Shown here in pieces: positions 1 through 8,208 of a DNA stretch of 64,000 bases (position 1 is the stretch's first letter; the number at the start of each line of letters is the position of its first letter). The notes under the pieces are model-generated. The model saw only the letters and a program-made list of their open reading frames with translations, was not told the DNA's origin and did no database searches. The translations under genes and the position numbers were made by a program. The DNA comes from Amycolatopsis keratiniphila subsp. keratiniphila (GTDB lineage: Bacteria; Actinomycetota; Actinomycetes; Mycobacteriales; Pseudonocardiaceae), in NCBI RefSeq assembly GCF_001620365.2, contig NZ_LQMT02000025.1, positions 35,594 through 99,593 of the forward strand, written 5' to 3'.

Positions 1-19
1 GGGGCTAAACGCAGGTCGG
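1..19. repeat. Family A palindrome, partial copy at window edge
   Basis: The window opens in the right arm of the dispersed palindrome found at 14 other places (core GCGTTTAGCSSGCTAAACGC). Only GGGGCTAAACGCAGGTC is present; the left arm lies outside. Between here and the matB start at 136 I see only a ribosome binding site (AGGAGG at about 123-128). Confidence 0.7.
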
Positions 20-135
20 CGGAGGGGTGTGAAGCAGGTCGCAGGGCACGGGCGGCTGGCGCGGGTACGGTTCCGAAAGCGGGGTTCCTTGGCTCCAAGC
101 GCCCCGGCCGGCGGAGTCGAGCAGGAGGTCACACG

Positions 136-1557
136 GTGCCCGATCGGTTGTTCCCCACGCTGGCGAGCGGCTCCGGCAAGGAGGCGCTCCGCTTCGGCGA
201 CACCTCCCTCACCTACGCCGACGTCGCGGCCATCGCCGGCACCCTCGCCCGCGACCTGCCGAGTGGCCGCGTCGCCGTCTGGGCGACGCCCTCGGTCCAT
301 ACCAGCGTCGCCGTGATCGCCGCCCTGCTCGCGGGCGTACCCGCCATCCCGCTCAACCCGAAGATCGGCGAGCGCGAGCTCGCGCACATCCTCGCCGACA
401 GCGAGCCCGTCCTCGTCCTCTCCGAACCGGGCGCCGACCTGCCCGCCGGTCTCGACGGCCTGCCGCGACGCGACATCGTTCTCGAAGGCGCACCGGTCGA
501 CCTACTCTCGGAGCCAGGCGCCGAAGCCCCCGCGCTGATCGTCTACACCTCCGGCACCACCGGCCCGCCCAAGGGTGTCGTCCTCCCCCGGCGCGCGATC
601 GCGACCACCCTCGACGCGCTCGAAGACGCCTGGGAATGGACCGCCGACGACGTCCTCGTCCACGGTCTCCCGCTGTTCCACGTGCACGGCCTGATCCTCG
701 GCATCCTCGGGCCGCTCCGGCGCGGCGGCTCGGTCCGGCATCTCGGTCGCTTCTCCACCGAAGGCGTCGCACGCGAACTCGCCACCGGCGCGACGATGAT
801 GTTCGGCGTCCCGACGATGTACCACCGCATCGCGGGCGAAGTCGGCGAAGACCCGTCGCTCGCCGAGGCGCTGAGCAGCGCCCGACTGCTCGTCTCCGGA
901 TCGGCCGCGTTGCCCGTCCACGACCATCAGCGCATCACCGCGGCGACCGGCAGGCGCGTCATCGAGCGCTACGGGATGACCGAGACCCTCATGAACACCA
1001 GCATCCGCGCCGACGGCGAGCACGTTCCCGGGACCGTCGGTGTCCCGCTGCGCGGCGTCGAGGTACGCCTCGTCGACGAATCGGGCGTGCCTGTCGAGGA
1101 GGTCGAGACCGTCGGCGAGATCCAGGTCCGCGGGCCGAACCTGTTCACCGAGTACCTCAACCGCCCCGACGCCACCGAAGCCGCCTTCGACGACGGCTGG
1201 TTCCGGACCGGCGACATGGCGACCCGCGACGCGGCCGGCTACGTGAAGATCGTCGGCCGGAAGGCGACGGATCTGATCAAGAGCGGCGGCTACAAGATCG
1301 GCGCGGGCGAGATCGAGAACGCGCTCATGGAGCATCCCGGTGTCGCGGAGGTCGCGGTGACCGGCGAGCCCGACGACGACCTCGGCGAGCGCATCGTGGC
1401 CTGGGTGGTGCCCGAGGGAGAACGCCCGACGGAGTCGGAACTCGCCGACCATGTCTCACGCCTGTTGTCGCCGCACAAACGACCGCGGGTGGTCCGCTAT
1501 CTGGAAGCGTTACCGCGCAACGACATGGGCAAGGTCATGAAGCGGGCGCTCGGGTGA
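136..1557 (+). CDS. matB: Malonyl-CoA synthetase (MatB)
   Basis: This 473-residue ANL-superfamily ligase activates malonate with ATP and CoA to give malonyl-CoA in the cytoplasm. The phosphate-binding loop YTSGTTGPPKG lies at about residues 137-147, ERYGMTET at about 277-284, the hinge/A8 region GRKATDLIKSGGYKIGAGE at about 374-392, and the catalytic lysine in NDMGKVMK near 465. The sequence closely resembles what I recall of Streptomyces coelicolor MatB along its whole length, including the substrate-site stretch around FGVPTMYHRI, so malonate or methylmalonate is the expected substrate. The GTG start at 136 has AGGAGG 7-8 bases upstream. The gene overlaps the downstream carboxyltransferase gene by four bases (GTGA), so the two are translationally coupled. 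Confidence 0.93.
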   Translation: MPDRLFPTLASGSGKEALRFGDTSLTYADVAAIAGTLARDLPSGRVAVWATPSVHTSVAVIAALLAGVPAIPLNPKIGERELAHILADSEPVLVLSEPGADLPAGLDGLPRRDIVLEGAPVDLLSEPGAEAPALIVYTSGTTGPPKGVVLPRRAIATTLDALEDAWEWTADDVLVHGLPLFHVHGLILGILGPLRRGGSVRHLGRFSTEGVARELATGATMMFGVPTMYHRIAGEVGEDPSLAEALSSARLLVSGSAALPVHDHQRITAATGRRVIERYGMTETLMNTSIRADGEHVPGTVGVPLRGVEVRLVDESGVPVEEVETVGEIQVRGPNLFTEYLNRPDATEAAFDDGWFRTGDMATRDAAGYVKIVGRKATDLIKSGGYKIGAGEIENALMEHPGVAEVAVTGEPDDDLGERIVAWVVPEGERPTESELADHVSRLLSPHKRPRVVRYLEALPRNDMGKVMKRALG

Positions 1558-2885
1558 GCAGGCCCTCGGCGCGGGCTGTCATCAAGGAGATCACCACCGG
1601 TTTCGAGGACCTGGACGTTCCGCGTTCCGAGGAGCCGGACGACGGGCCGATCGGCTGGCCGGGCTATCGCTCGGCGCGCGAAACCGCCGAGGAGCGGACC
1701 GGCGAGAGCGAGTCCGTGCTCTGCGGGACCGCCAAGATCGGTGACGTCGAGGCGGTGGTGATCGCTTTCGAGTTCGGCTTCCTGGGCGGTTCGATCGGCA
1801 GGCGGACCGGTGATCGCGTCGAGGCGGCGTTCGCGCGGGCCGTGGAGTCCCGGTTGCCGGTGGTGTCGCTGATCGCGACCGGCGGCAGCCGCATGCAGCA
1901 CGGGATGCTGGCGCTCTCGCAGTTGCAGCGCATCGCGCGGGCGGCGGCCGGGGCCCGGTCGGTGCCGCAGATCTCGGTGTTGCGCGATCCGACCACGGGT
2001 GGCGGATGGGCGACGCTCGGTGCGAGCGCCGACGTCGTCCTCGCTCTTCCTGGGGCGCAGGTCGGCTTCGCCGGTTCTCGCGTGCGGCCCGCCGGCGCGT
2101 CCGCGGAGGCGTACACGGCCGAGGCGAAGCTCGCCTGGGGCCAGGTGGATCAGATCGTGACGCCGGCCGAACTTCCTTCGACGCTGGAACGGTGGCTGCG
2201 CTTACTGACTTCGCCGACGACAGAAGCCGCCGAACCGCCTGGAGCGCTTGGGTCCACGGACCTACCTGAAAACGGTTGGGATGCGGTCCAAGCGGCGCGC
2301 TCCGCTGAGCGACCGAGGGCTGCGGAGTATCTCGACGCGTACTTCGACTGGCGTGAGGAGGTCTCGGGCGACAGGTGCGGCGGAGTCGACTCCGGAGTCT
2401 CGTGCGGCTTCGGGTGGCGAAGCGGCCGGGCGATCGCGTACGCGGCGCAGGGCGGAACGGCGACGCTGCCCGCGGGGTTCCGGACCGCGGCGCGTCTGGT
2501 GTGGCTCGCGTCGAGGCTCGGGATCCCGGTACTCACCCTCGTCGACACTCCCGGAGCGGCGAACGACGAGGCAGCCGAGCGGGCCGGTGCGGGCGCGGCG
2601 ATCGCGGAGTTGTTCGAGGCGGTCGCGAGCGCGGCCGTGCCGATCACCACGCTGGTGATCGGGGAAGGCGGTTCCGGGGGCGCGCTCGCGTTCGCGGCGC
2701 CGGGGTCGACCTGGGTGGCGCCCGACGCGTACTTCTCGGTGACGTCGCCCGAGGCGGCCGCGGCGATCCTCAAGCTGCCCGCCGACGAAATCCCCGCTCT
2801 CGCCGACCGGCTGCGGCTACGCCCCCAGGACCTGGTGGACCTGGGAATCGCGCGTTCCGTCGTGCGCCCCGCGGATCGCGTTTAG
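1554..2885 (+). CDS. Fused AccD-AccA type carboxyltransferase
   Basis: A 443-residue acyl-CoA carboxyltransferase with both crotonase-fold halves in one chain. The N-terminal half is AccD-like (GGSRMQHGMLALSQ, then VPQISVLRDPTTGG and GAQVGFAGSRV). The C-terminal half is AccA-like (GIPVLTLVDTPGA, then VIGEGGSGGALAF). I see no CxxC zinc ribbon and no biotin carboxylase or biotin carrier gene nearby. Coupling to matB suggests it acts on malonyl-CoA or the malonate-derived acyl-CoA pool, either as a carboxylase component or running in the decarboxylating direction; that is inference. The GTG start at 1554 overlaps the matB stop. The last residues (DRV) and the TAG stop lie inside a family A palindrome, so the C-terminus was set by the repeat. 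Confidence 0.85.
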   Translation: MSRPSARAVIKEITTGFEDLDVPRSEEPDDGPIGWPGYRSARETAEERTGESESVLCGTAKIGDVEAVVIAFEFGFLGGSIGRRTGDRVEAAFARAVESRLPVVSLIATGGSRMQHGMLALSQLQRIARAAAGARSVPQISVLRDPTTGGGWATLGASADVVLALPGAQVGFAGSRVRPAGASAEAYTAEAKLAWGQVDQIVTPAELPSTLERWLRLLTSPTTEAAEPPGALGSTDLPENGWDAVQAARSAERPRAAEYLDAYFDWREEVSGDRCGGVDSGVSCGFGWRSGRAIAYAAQGGTATLPAGFRTAARLVWLASRLGIPVLTLVDTPGAANDEAAERAGAGAAIAELFEAVASAAVPITTLVIGEGGSGGALAFAAPGSTWVAPDAYFSVTSPEAAAAILKLPADEIPALADRLRLRPQDLVDLGIARSVVRPADRV

Positions 2886-2979
2886 CCCGCGAAACGCAGG
2901 TCGCCCCGCGCAGATCGCGATTAGGGGGCTAAACGCACGTCGGGCGGCCAGATCGCGATTAGCCCGCTAAACGCAGGTC
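2873..2979. repeat. Family A palindromes, cluster of three
   Basis: Three copies of the dispersed palindrome lie at about 2873-2900, 2911-2939 and 2949-2979, spaced about 38 bp apart between the convergent carboxyltransferase and tsaE genes. Arms are GCGTTTAGC-like and GCTAAACGC-like with centres CC or GG. The first copy contains the TAG stop of the plus-strand gene. The third contains the TAA stop of tsaE on the minus strand. The arrangement could also act as a bidirectional terminator. Confidence 0.85.
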
Positions 2980-3423
2980 GGGCGTGCGGGTGGCCCAGGT
3001 GCCATGCGGCTCCAGGGTGACCAGGCGGACATCGTCTTCCCGGCGCTCCAGGCGTACGACGAGGTAGTCGTCCGACAGGCGCTCGGCCGCTCCCTCGCCC
3101 CACTCGACGACCAGGGCCGACCGCTCCAGTTCGGTGTCGAGGTCCAGGTCGTCCAGCTGCGAGAGATCCCCGCCGAGCCGGTACGCGTCGACGTGCACCA
3201 GCGCGACCCCGGCCGCACCCGCCGGATGCACGCGAGCCAGCACGAACGTCGGCGAGCTGACCCGCCCACCGACACCGAGACCGTCCGCGATCCCGCGGGT
3301 CAGCGTCGTCTTGCCCGCCCCGAGCGGCCCGGCGAGCAGCACCAGATCGCCCGCGCGCAGCGAACGCCCGAGCTCACGCCCGAAATCCATGGTCGCCTCG
3401 GGAGTCGGGAAAGCGAAATTCAT
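2959..3423 (-). CDS. tsaE: tRNA threonylcarbamoyladenosine biosynthesis ATPase TsaE
   Basis: TsaE is the ATPase that works with TsaB and TsaD to make the t6A modification at position 37 of ANN-decoding tRNAs. The protein has Walker A GPLGAGKTT at about residues 33-41, the family stretch VSSPTFVL, and HVDAYRL followed by VVEWGEG. The ATG at 3423 overlaps the upstream hydrolase stop by one base (TGATG). A GTG at 3438 is an alternative and would add five residues. The last residues (DLRLAG) and the TAA stop come from a family A palindrome. In many actinobacteria tsaB, rimI and tsaD follow directly; here the series ends and matB/carboxyltransferase lie convergent to it. Confidence 0.92.
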   Translation of the reverse strand: MNFAFPTPEATMDFGRELGRSLRAGDLVLLAGPLGAGKTTLTRGIADGLGVGGRVSSPTFVLARVHPAGAAGVALVHVDAYRLGGDLSQLDDLDLDTELERSALVVEWGEGAAERLSDDYLVVRLERREDDVRLVTLEPHGTWATRTPDLRLAG

Positions 3424-4520
3424 CAGCGTTGCCACCACCAGGTCCGCCGTTCGGAAGTCTCACCATCGGTGCCCGTGCATCGTTGCACCAAGTCGATCAG
3501 GTGGCTGTTCACCAGTTCGGGTTGTTCCAGCTGCACCATGTGCCCCGCGCCCCGGACGCGCACCAGCTCCGCGTCGGGCAGCTCCGCCGCGATCCGCTCG
3601 GCGTGCGCGATCGGCGTGAACCGGTCGGAATCCCCGCCGACGACCAGCACGTGCGCGTGCTTCAGCCCGGCGAGCGCGGCGTACCGGTTGTGACTGCCGA
3701 GCGTGTCGACGAAGTTCACGAGCCCGCGCACCGGCGTCACTTCGAGCATTTCCAGCATGAAGTCGACCAGCCGCGGCGACACGTCCCGGCTGCCGAAAGC
3801 CAGCCTGCGCACGGCTTGCCGAGTCAGTTGCCCGCCCGCCGCGCGCACGAACTCGACCAACCCAGGCTGCCAACCGGCCAGCCCGCCGACGCCTCGCGTG
3901 AGCGGGTTGTACTTCGACAGCAGCGACCGCGGCAGCCCCCGGGCCCCGACCTCGCCCGCGGCGGTCGCGATGAACGCGACGCCGCAGACCCGGTCGTCGA
4001 ACAGTTCGGGATGCTCCGCGGCGAGCTCCATGATCACCATGCCGCCCATCGAGTGCCCCATGAGCACGATGGGCCCCTTCGGCACGACCGAGCGCAGGAC
4101 CATGTCGAGGTCGCGCGCCAGCTGCTCGATGGTGCTGGTCTCGGCGGTCGCGGCGCCGGATTGCCCGTGCCCGCGATGGTCGTAGTAGATCTGACGCACC
4201 CGCGGCAGCTTCAGCGACGCGAGGTCTCGCCGCTGAAAGTGCCAACAGCGCTTCGACAACGCGAAACCGTGCACGCCGACGACGGTCAGCTCCGGTTCTC
4301 CCCCATCGGCCGGATCGATCTCCTCGACCGCGAGCGGCGTGCCGTCCTCCGCCGCCACTGTCGACGTCCGATCCGGTGCGAGGTCCCCCAACGGCTCGTC
4401 CACGAACGGATCCTCACTCTGCCGCCGCTGCTGTGCGGCGACGGCGATCGCGGCGGCGGTGCCGGTGGCCACCGCCCCGACGCCGCCGACGATGGCCAGC
4501 AGTCTTCGTGAAGGTGTCAC
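3423..4520 (-). CDS. Alpha/beta hydrolase, membrane-associated
   Basis: A 365-residue alpha/beta-hydrolase. An N-terminal hydrophobic segment (LLAIVGGVGAVATGTAAAIAVA, about residues 7-28) suggests a signal anchor. The nucleophile elbow is GHSMGG, the oxyanion region is VGVHGFALSKR, and the acid and base are likely in GGDSDRFTP and GAGHMVQLEQP. The substrate is unknown. The gene sits between alr and tsaE, where actinobacterial genomes commonly carry such a hydrolase. The GTG start at 4520 overlaps the alr stop by four bases (GTGA), and the stop overlaps the tsaE ATG, so all three are coupled. Confidence 0.85.
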   Translation of the reverse strand: MTPSRRLLAIVGGVGAVATGTAAAIAVAAQQRRQSEDPFVDEPLGDLAPDRTSTVAAEDGTPLAVEEIDPADGGEPELTVVGVHGFALSKRCWHFQRRDLASLKLPRVRQIYYDHRGHGQSGAATAETSTIEQLARDLDMVLRSVVPKGPIVLMGHSMGGMVIMELAAEHPELFDDRVCGVAFIATAAGEVGARGLPRSLLSKYNPLTRGVGGLAGWQPGLVEFVRAAGGQLTRQAVRRLAFGSRDVSPRLVDFMLEMLEVTPVRGLVNFVDTLGSHNRYAALAGLKHAHVLVVGGDSDRFTPIAHAERIAAELPDAELVRVRGAGHMVQLEQPELVNSHLIDLVQRCTGTDGETSERRTWWWQR

Positions 4521-5656
4521 GAGCCTGCCTCCAGATACGTCCGGTGGACCCGCGGGCGGTACATCGAAGTCACGATCTCGTAGTCGATCGTGCCCAGCTT
4601 GTCGGCCCATTCCCGCGCGGTCGGCTCGCCGGATGTGCCTTGGCCGAAGAGGATCACTTCGCTGCCGACGGCCGGTTCTTCGTCTCCGCAGTCGACGATC
4701 AGCTGGTCCATGCAGACGCGGCCGACGACCGGCCGACGCTTCCCGGCGAGCCATACGTCCATGCGGCCGGACAGCGACCGCGGCACGCCGTCCGCGTAAC
4801 CGACCGGGACCAGGGCGAGGGTGGTGTCGCGCTCGGCCGTCCAGCTGTGGCCGTACGAGACGGATTCGCCGGCCGGGATCCGCTTCGTGAGCACGACCGA
4901 CGATTTGAAGGTCATCGCCGGGCGGAGATCGTCTTCGGTGGGCACCGGGTTCAGCCCGTAGATCGCGATCCCGGGGCGCACGAGGTCGAAATGCAGGTCG
5001 GGCCTGGTCAGCACGGCGGCGGAGTTCGCGATATGCCGCATCGGGTTCAGGCCGGCCGCGCGGGCGATGTCGTAGGCCTCGTCGAACCGCTTCGCCTGCG
5101 CGTTAATGGAGGGGTGGCCCGGCTCGTCGGCGCAGGCGAGGTGCGACCAGATGGCGACGACCTCGATGAGCGGTTTCGCGGCCGCCGCGGCCTTGACCAA
5201 GGCCGGCCATTCCGCAGGTGGGCAGCCGTTTCGGGACAACCCGGTGTCGATCTTGAGGTGAACCCGGCAGATCGCGTTTAGCCCGCTAAAGTCGCGTGCC
5301 CGGCGCGCGCCGTCGGCCACGCGGGCGAGCTCGTCAAGGGAGCTCACGGCGACGTCGATGTCTTCGGCGACAGCGGGCGCGAAGTCGGCTTCGGGGGTGT
5401 CGAGCCAGCTGAAGAGCCGGACCCCGATCCCTGCCCGGCGCAGCGCGAGCGCCTCGCCGAGGGAGCAGGTGCCCAGCCAGGTGGCGCCGCCCTCGACGGC
5501 GGCCCGGGCGACCTCGAGGGCGCCATGCCCGTAGCCGTCGGCCTTGACCACGGCCATCGTCTGGGCCGAGGGGGCGCGGGAAGCGAGCAGGGCGACGTTG
5601 TGCCGGATGGCGGACAGGTCGATGACGACCTCGGCACGCGGGAAACTGGCGGTCAT
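4517..5656 (-). CDS. alr: Alanine racemase
   Basis: This PLP enzyme interconverts L- and D-alanine for peptidoglycan. The PLP lysine lies in VVKADGYGHG (K38 from the ATG at 5656) and the second catalytic base is the tyrosine of GESVSYGHSW. It is 379 residues, normal for the family. Just before the conserved VHLKIDTG stretch the protein contains RDFSGLNAIC, encoded by an in-frame family A palindrome (5270-5296). Typical Alr sequences have a shorter link there, so this looks like a tolerated insertion in a surface turn. The gene follows the ABC ATPase gene by 28 bp and is coupled to the hydrolase gene. Confidence 0.94.
   Translation of the reverse strand: MTASFPRAEVVIDLSAIRHNVALLASRAPSAQTMAVVKADGYGHGALEVARAAVEGGATWLGTCSLGEALALRRAGIGVRLFSWLDTPEADFAPAVAEDIDVAVSSLDELARVADGARRARDFSGLNAICRVHLKIDTGLSRNGCPPAEWPALVKAAAAAKPLIEVVAIWSHLACADEPGHPSINAQAKRFDEAYDIARAAGLNPMRHIANSAAVLTRPDLHFDLVRPGIAIYGLNPVPTEDDLRPAMTFKSSVVLTKRIPAGESVSYGHSWTAERDTTLALVPVGYADGVPRSLSGRMDVWLAGKRRPVVGRVCMDQLIVDCGDEEPAVGSEVILFGQGTSGEPTAREWADKLGTIDYEIVTSMYRPRVHRTYLEAGS
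5270..5296. repeat. Family A palindrome inside alr
   Basis: A copy with core GCGTTTAGCCCGCTAAAGTCGC lies in frame in alr and is read on the minus strand as DFSGLNAI. A 26 bp stretch from 5270 is identical to the copy inside the P450 gene at 19260, where it is read on the other strand and in another frame. Confidence 0.85.
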
Positions 5657-5684
5657 AACGACCACCAGTTTCCCACGAACCGGC

Positions 5685-6776
5685 TCAGGACAGGCGCGCC
5701 CCGTCGGTGGCGGAGAACACGTGCAGCTCGTCGGGACGGATCCGCAGGTGCAGGGTGTCGCCCATGGTCGGCGGTGTGCGCGGGTCCACACGGGTGACGA
5801 CGTTCGACTTCGAGCCCTCGGCGTCGGTCTCGGCCAGCTTGCCGTAGACGTATGCGTCCGAGCCGAGCTCTTCGACGAGGTCGACCTTGATCGGCAGAGT
5901 GCCGTCTTCGCTGGTGGTCACCTCGAGCGACTCGGGACGGAACCCGAGGGTGACCGTGTCGCCTTCGGCCTTGGCGAGGATCTCACGGGTCAGCGGCACT
6001 CGGGCGCCACCCAGCTCGGCACCGTCCTCGGTGAGCTTCGCGGTGACGAGGTTCATCGCGGGCGAGCCGATGAAACCGGCGACGAAAGCGTTTGCGGGCT
6101 TGTCGTACAGGGCGCGCGGGGTGTCGCACTGCTGCAGGAGACCGTCCGAGAGGACGGCGACCCGGTCGCCCATCGTCATGGCCTCGACCTGGTCGTGCGT
6201 GACGTACACGGTGGTGACGCCGAGGCGGCGCTGCAATGCGGCGATCTGCGTACGGGTGGAGACACGCAGCTTCGCGTCGAGGTTCGACAGCGGCTCGTCC
6301 ATGAGGAAGACCTGCGGCTCACGCACGATGGCGCGGCCCATCGCGACACGCTGGCGCTGACCACCGGAGAGCGCCTTCGGCTTGCGGTCGAGGTACTGCT
6401 CGATGTCGAGCAGTTTGGCCGCGTCGAGCACCTTCTGCTTGATCTCCGACGCCGGGCGGCCCGCGATCTTCAGCGCGAAGCCCATGTTCTGGCCCACGGT
6501 CATATGCGGGTACAGCGCGTAGTTCTGGAACACCATCGCGATGTCGCGGGCGCGCGGCGGCAGCTGCGTGACGTCGCGGTCGCCGATCCACACGGCGCCT
6601 TCGTCGATGTCCTCAAGGCCGGCGAGCATCCGCAGGCTGGTGGACTTGCCGCAGCCGGACGGCCCGACCAGCACGAGGAACTCGCCGTCGGCGATCTCGA
6701 GGTCGAGTGCGTCCACGGCGGGCCGCTCGGAGCCCGCGTAGCGCCGGGTCGCCTTGTCGTAGGTGATCGTGGCCAT
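5685..6776 (-). CDS. Sugar ABC transporter ATP-binding protein (UgpC/MsmK/MsiK type)
   Basis: A 363-residue ATPase of the multiple-sugar importer class, which energises one or more sugar permeases at the inner face of the membrane. Walker A GPSGCGKST lies at about residues 38-46, followed by the Q-loop (VFQNYALYPHM), the signature LSGGQRQRVAMGRA, Walker B VFLMDEPLSNLD and the switch VTHDQ. The C-terminal third carries the MOBE/TOBE-type regulatory domain typical of MalK-like proteins. No permease or binding-protein gene is adjacent, which fits a shared MsiK-type ATPase. The ATG at 6776 lies four bases after the xylB stop; an upstream extension in the same frame overlaps xylB and is not credible. 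Confidence 0.9.
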   Translation of the reverse strand: MATITYDKATRRYAGSERPAVDALDLEIADGEFLVLVGPSGCGKSTSLRMLAGLEDIDEGAVWIGDRDVTQLPPRARDIAMVFQNYALYPHMTVGQNMGFALKIAGRPASEIKQKVLDAAKLLDIEQYLDRKPKALSGGQRQRVAMGRAIVREPQVFLMDEPLSNLDAKLRVSTRTQIAALQRRLGVTTVYVTHDQVEAMTMGDRVAVLSDGLLQQCDTPRALYDKPANAFVAGFIGSPAMNLVTAKLTEDGAELGGARVPLTREILAKAEGDTVTLGFRPESLEVTTSEDGTLPIKVDLVEELGSDAYVYGKLAETDAEGSKSNVVTRVDPRTPPTMGDTLHLRIRPDELHVFSATDGARLS

Positions 6777-6780
6777 CGGT

Positions 6781-8208
6781 TCAGTCCTCTTTCGGTTTCG
6801 CGGAAATGCCGTGCCCGAGTTCGCGGGCTTCGAGATGCCGTTGCTGGATCCGATGCCCTTCGGCGCGGTCCGCTTCGGTCGGCTCGAGTGGGGTGTAGCC
6901 GTGCTGTTCCTGCCAGCGGGGAGGTTCCGTGCTGGAAGCGAGGGCCCAGGCCGCCTGCCGCGCGGCACCGACCGCGACGTACTCGGCGACTTCGGGGATG
7001 ACGACGGGCACGCCGAAGACGATCGGCGCGACCGCGCGGACGGCGGCCGACTGCGCGCCACCGCCGATCAGCAGGACGCGGCGGACGTCGAGCCCCTGCT
7101 CCCGCAGAGCGTCGAGCCCGGCGGCCAGACCGCACAGCATGCCTTCGACGGCGGCGCGCGCGAGGTTTTCGGGCGTCATGTTCGCGCGGGTCAAGCCGGA
7201 GAGCGTGCCCTTGGCGTCCGGGAGGTTCGGCGTCCGCTCACCGTCGAGATAAGGAAGGAAGGTGAGGCCGCCGGAACCGGGGGTGGCGGCGAGCGCCAGC
7301 TTGTCGAACTCCGCGAGTTCGACGCCGAGCATCGCGGACGTGGCCGTGAGCACGCGGGCCGCGTTGAGGGTGCAGGCCAGCGGGAGGAACCGGCCGGTGG
7401 CGTCGGCGAATCCCGCGACGATGCCGGACGGGTCGGCGCTCGACGTCTCGGAGACGCCGAAGACGGTGCCGCTGGTACCGAGTGAGACGACGACGTCGCC
7501 GGGGACGAGTTCGAGACCGAGCGCGGCGGCCATGTTGTCGCCGGTTCCCGCCGAGACCAGGATCCCGTCCGGGGTGTGACCCGCCGCTTCGGCCGGGCCG
7601 AGGACCTTGGGCAGCTCGGGAGTACGGCCGCCGAAGGCGTGCGCGAGGAGGTCTTGGCGGTATTCGCCGGTGGCGGGCGAGAAGTATCCGGTTCCGGAAG
7701 CGTCGCCGCGGTCGGTGACCGGCTCGGCGCCGTCGCTCAGCAGCCGCCAGGTCAGCCAGTCGTGCGGGAGCAGGACACGAGCGACGCGATCGGCCAGCTC
7801 GGGTTCGTTCTCCGCCATCCAGCGCAGCTTCGTGACGGTGAAGCTGGCGACCGGCAGGGAGCCGACGGACTTCGCCCAGTTCTCGGCACCGATTTCGGCG
7901 CCGAGGTCTTCGGCCGCCTTCGCGGACCGGGTGTCGTTCCACAGCAACGCGGGCCGGACGACCTCGCCGGCCTCGTCGAGGGTGACCATGCCGTGCTGCT
8001 GACCACCGATGCCGATGGCGCCGACGCCGTCGAGAAGGCCGTCCGTGGCCTCGCGGAACGCGTCCCACCACGCGGCGGGGGCGACCTCGGTGCCGTCGGG
8101 GTGCGAAGCGCGGCCGGTGCGGACGATCTCGCCGGTGTTCGCGTCGCAGACGACGACCTTCGTCGACTGGGTCGACGAGTCGATTCCGGCGACCAGGTCA
8201 GAACTCAT
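6781..8208 (-). CDS. xylB: Xylulokinase-type FGGY carbohydrate kinase
   Basis: A 475-residue FGGY-family kinase, most like xylulokinase, phosphorylating D-xylulose or a related ketose with ATP. It begins with the phosphate-binding GIDSSTQSTK and carries GIGGQQHGMV, LLWNDTRS, LPHDWLTWRL and the C-terminal GGGAQSAAVR nucleotide site. It overlaps the upstream DeoR-type regulator gene by 11 bp and is followed by the sugar ABC ATPase gene after four bases, so regulator, kinase and transporter ATPase form one operon. I see no xylose isomerase in the window, so the sugar could also be another pentulose or a polyol-derived ketose. Confidence 0.88.
   Translation of the reverse strand: MSSDLVAGIDSSTQSTKVVVCDANTGEIVRTGRASHPDGTEVAPAAWWDAFREATDGLLDGVGAIGIGGQQHGMVTLDEAGEVVRPALLWNDTRSAKAAEDLGAEIGAENWAKSVGSLPVASFTVTKLRWMAENEPELADRVARVLLPHDWLTWRLLSDGAEPVTDRGDASGTGYFSPATGEYRQDLLAHAFGGRTPELPKVLGPAEAAGHTPDGILVSAGTGDNMAAALGLELVPGDVVVSLGTSGTVFGVSETSSADPSGIVAGFADATGRFLPLACTLNAARVLTATSAMLGVELAEFDKLALAATPGSGGLTFLPYLDGERTPNLPDAKGTLSGLTRANMTPENLARAAVEGMLCGLAAGLDALREQGLDVRRVLLIGGGAQSAAVRAVAPIVFGVPVVIPEVAEYVAVGAARQAAWALASSTEPPRWQEQHGYTPLEPTEADRAEGHRIQQRHLEARELGHGISAKPKED

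Noticed and set aside
636..1553. Upstream extension of the carboxyltransferase frame through matB
   Set aside because: The extension is an Arg-rich shadow; the real start is GTG 1554 overlapping the matB stop.
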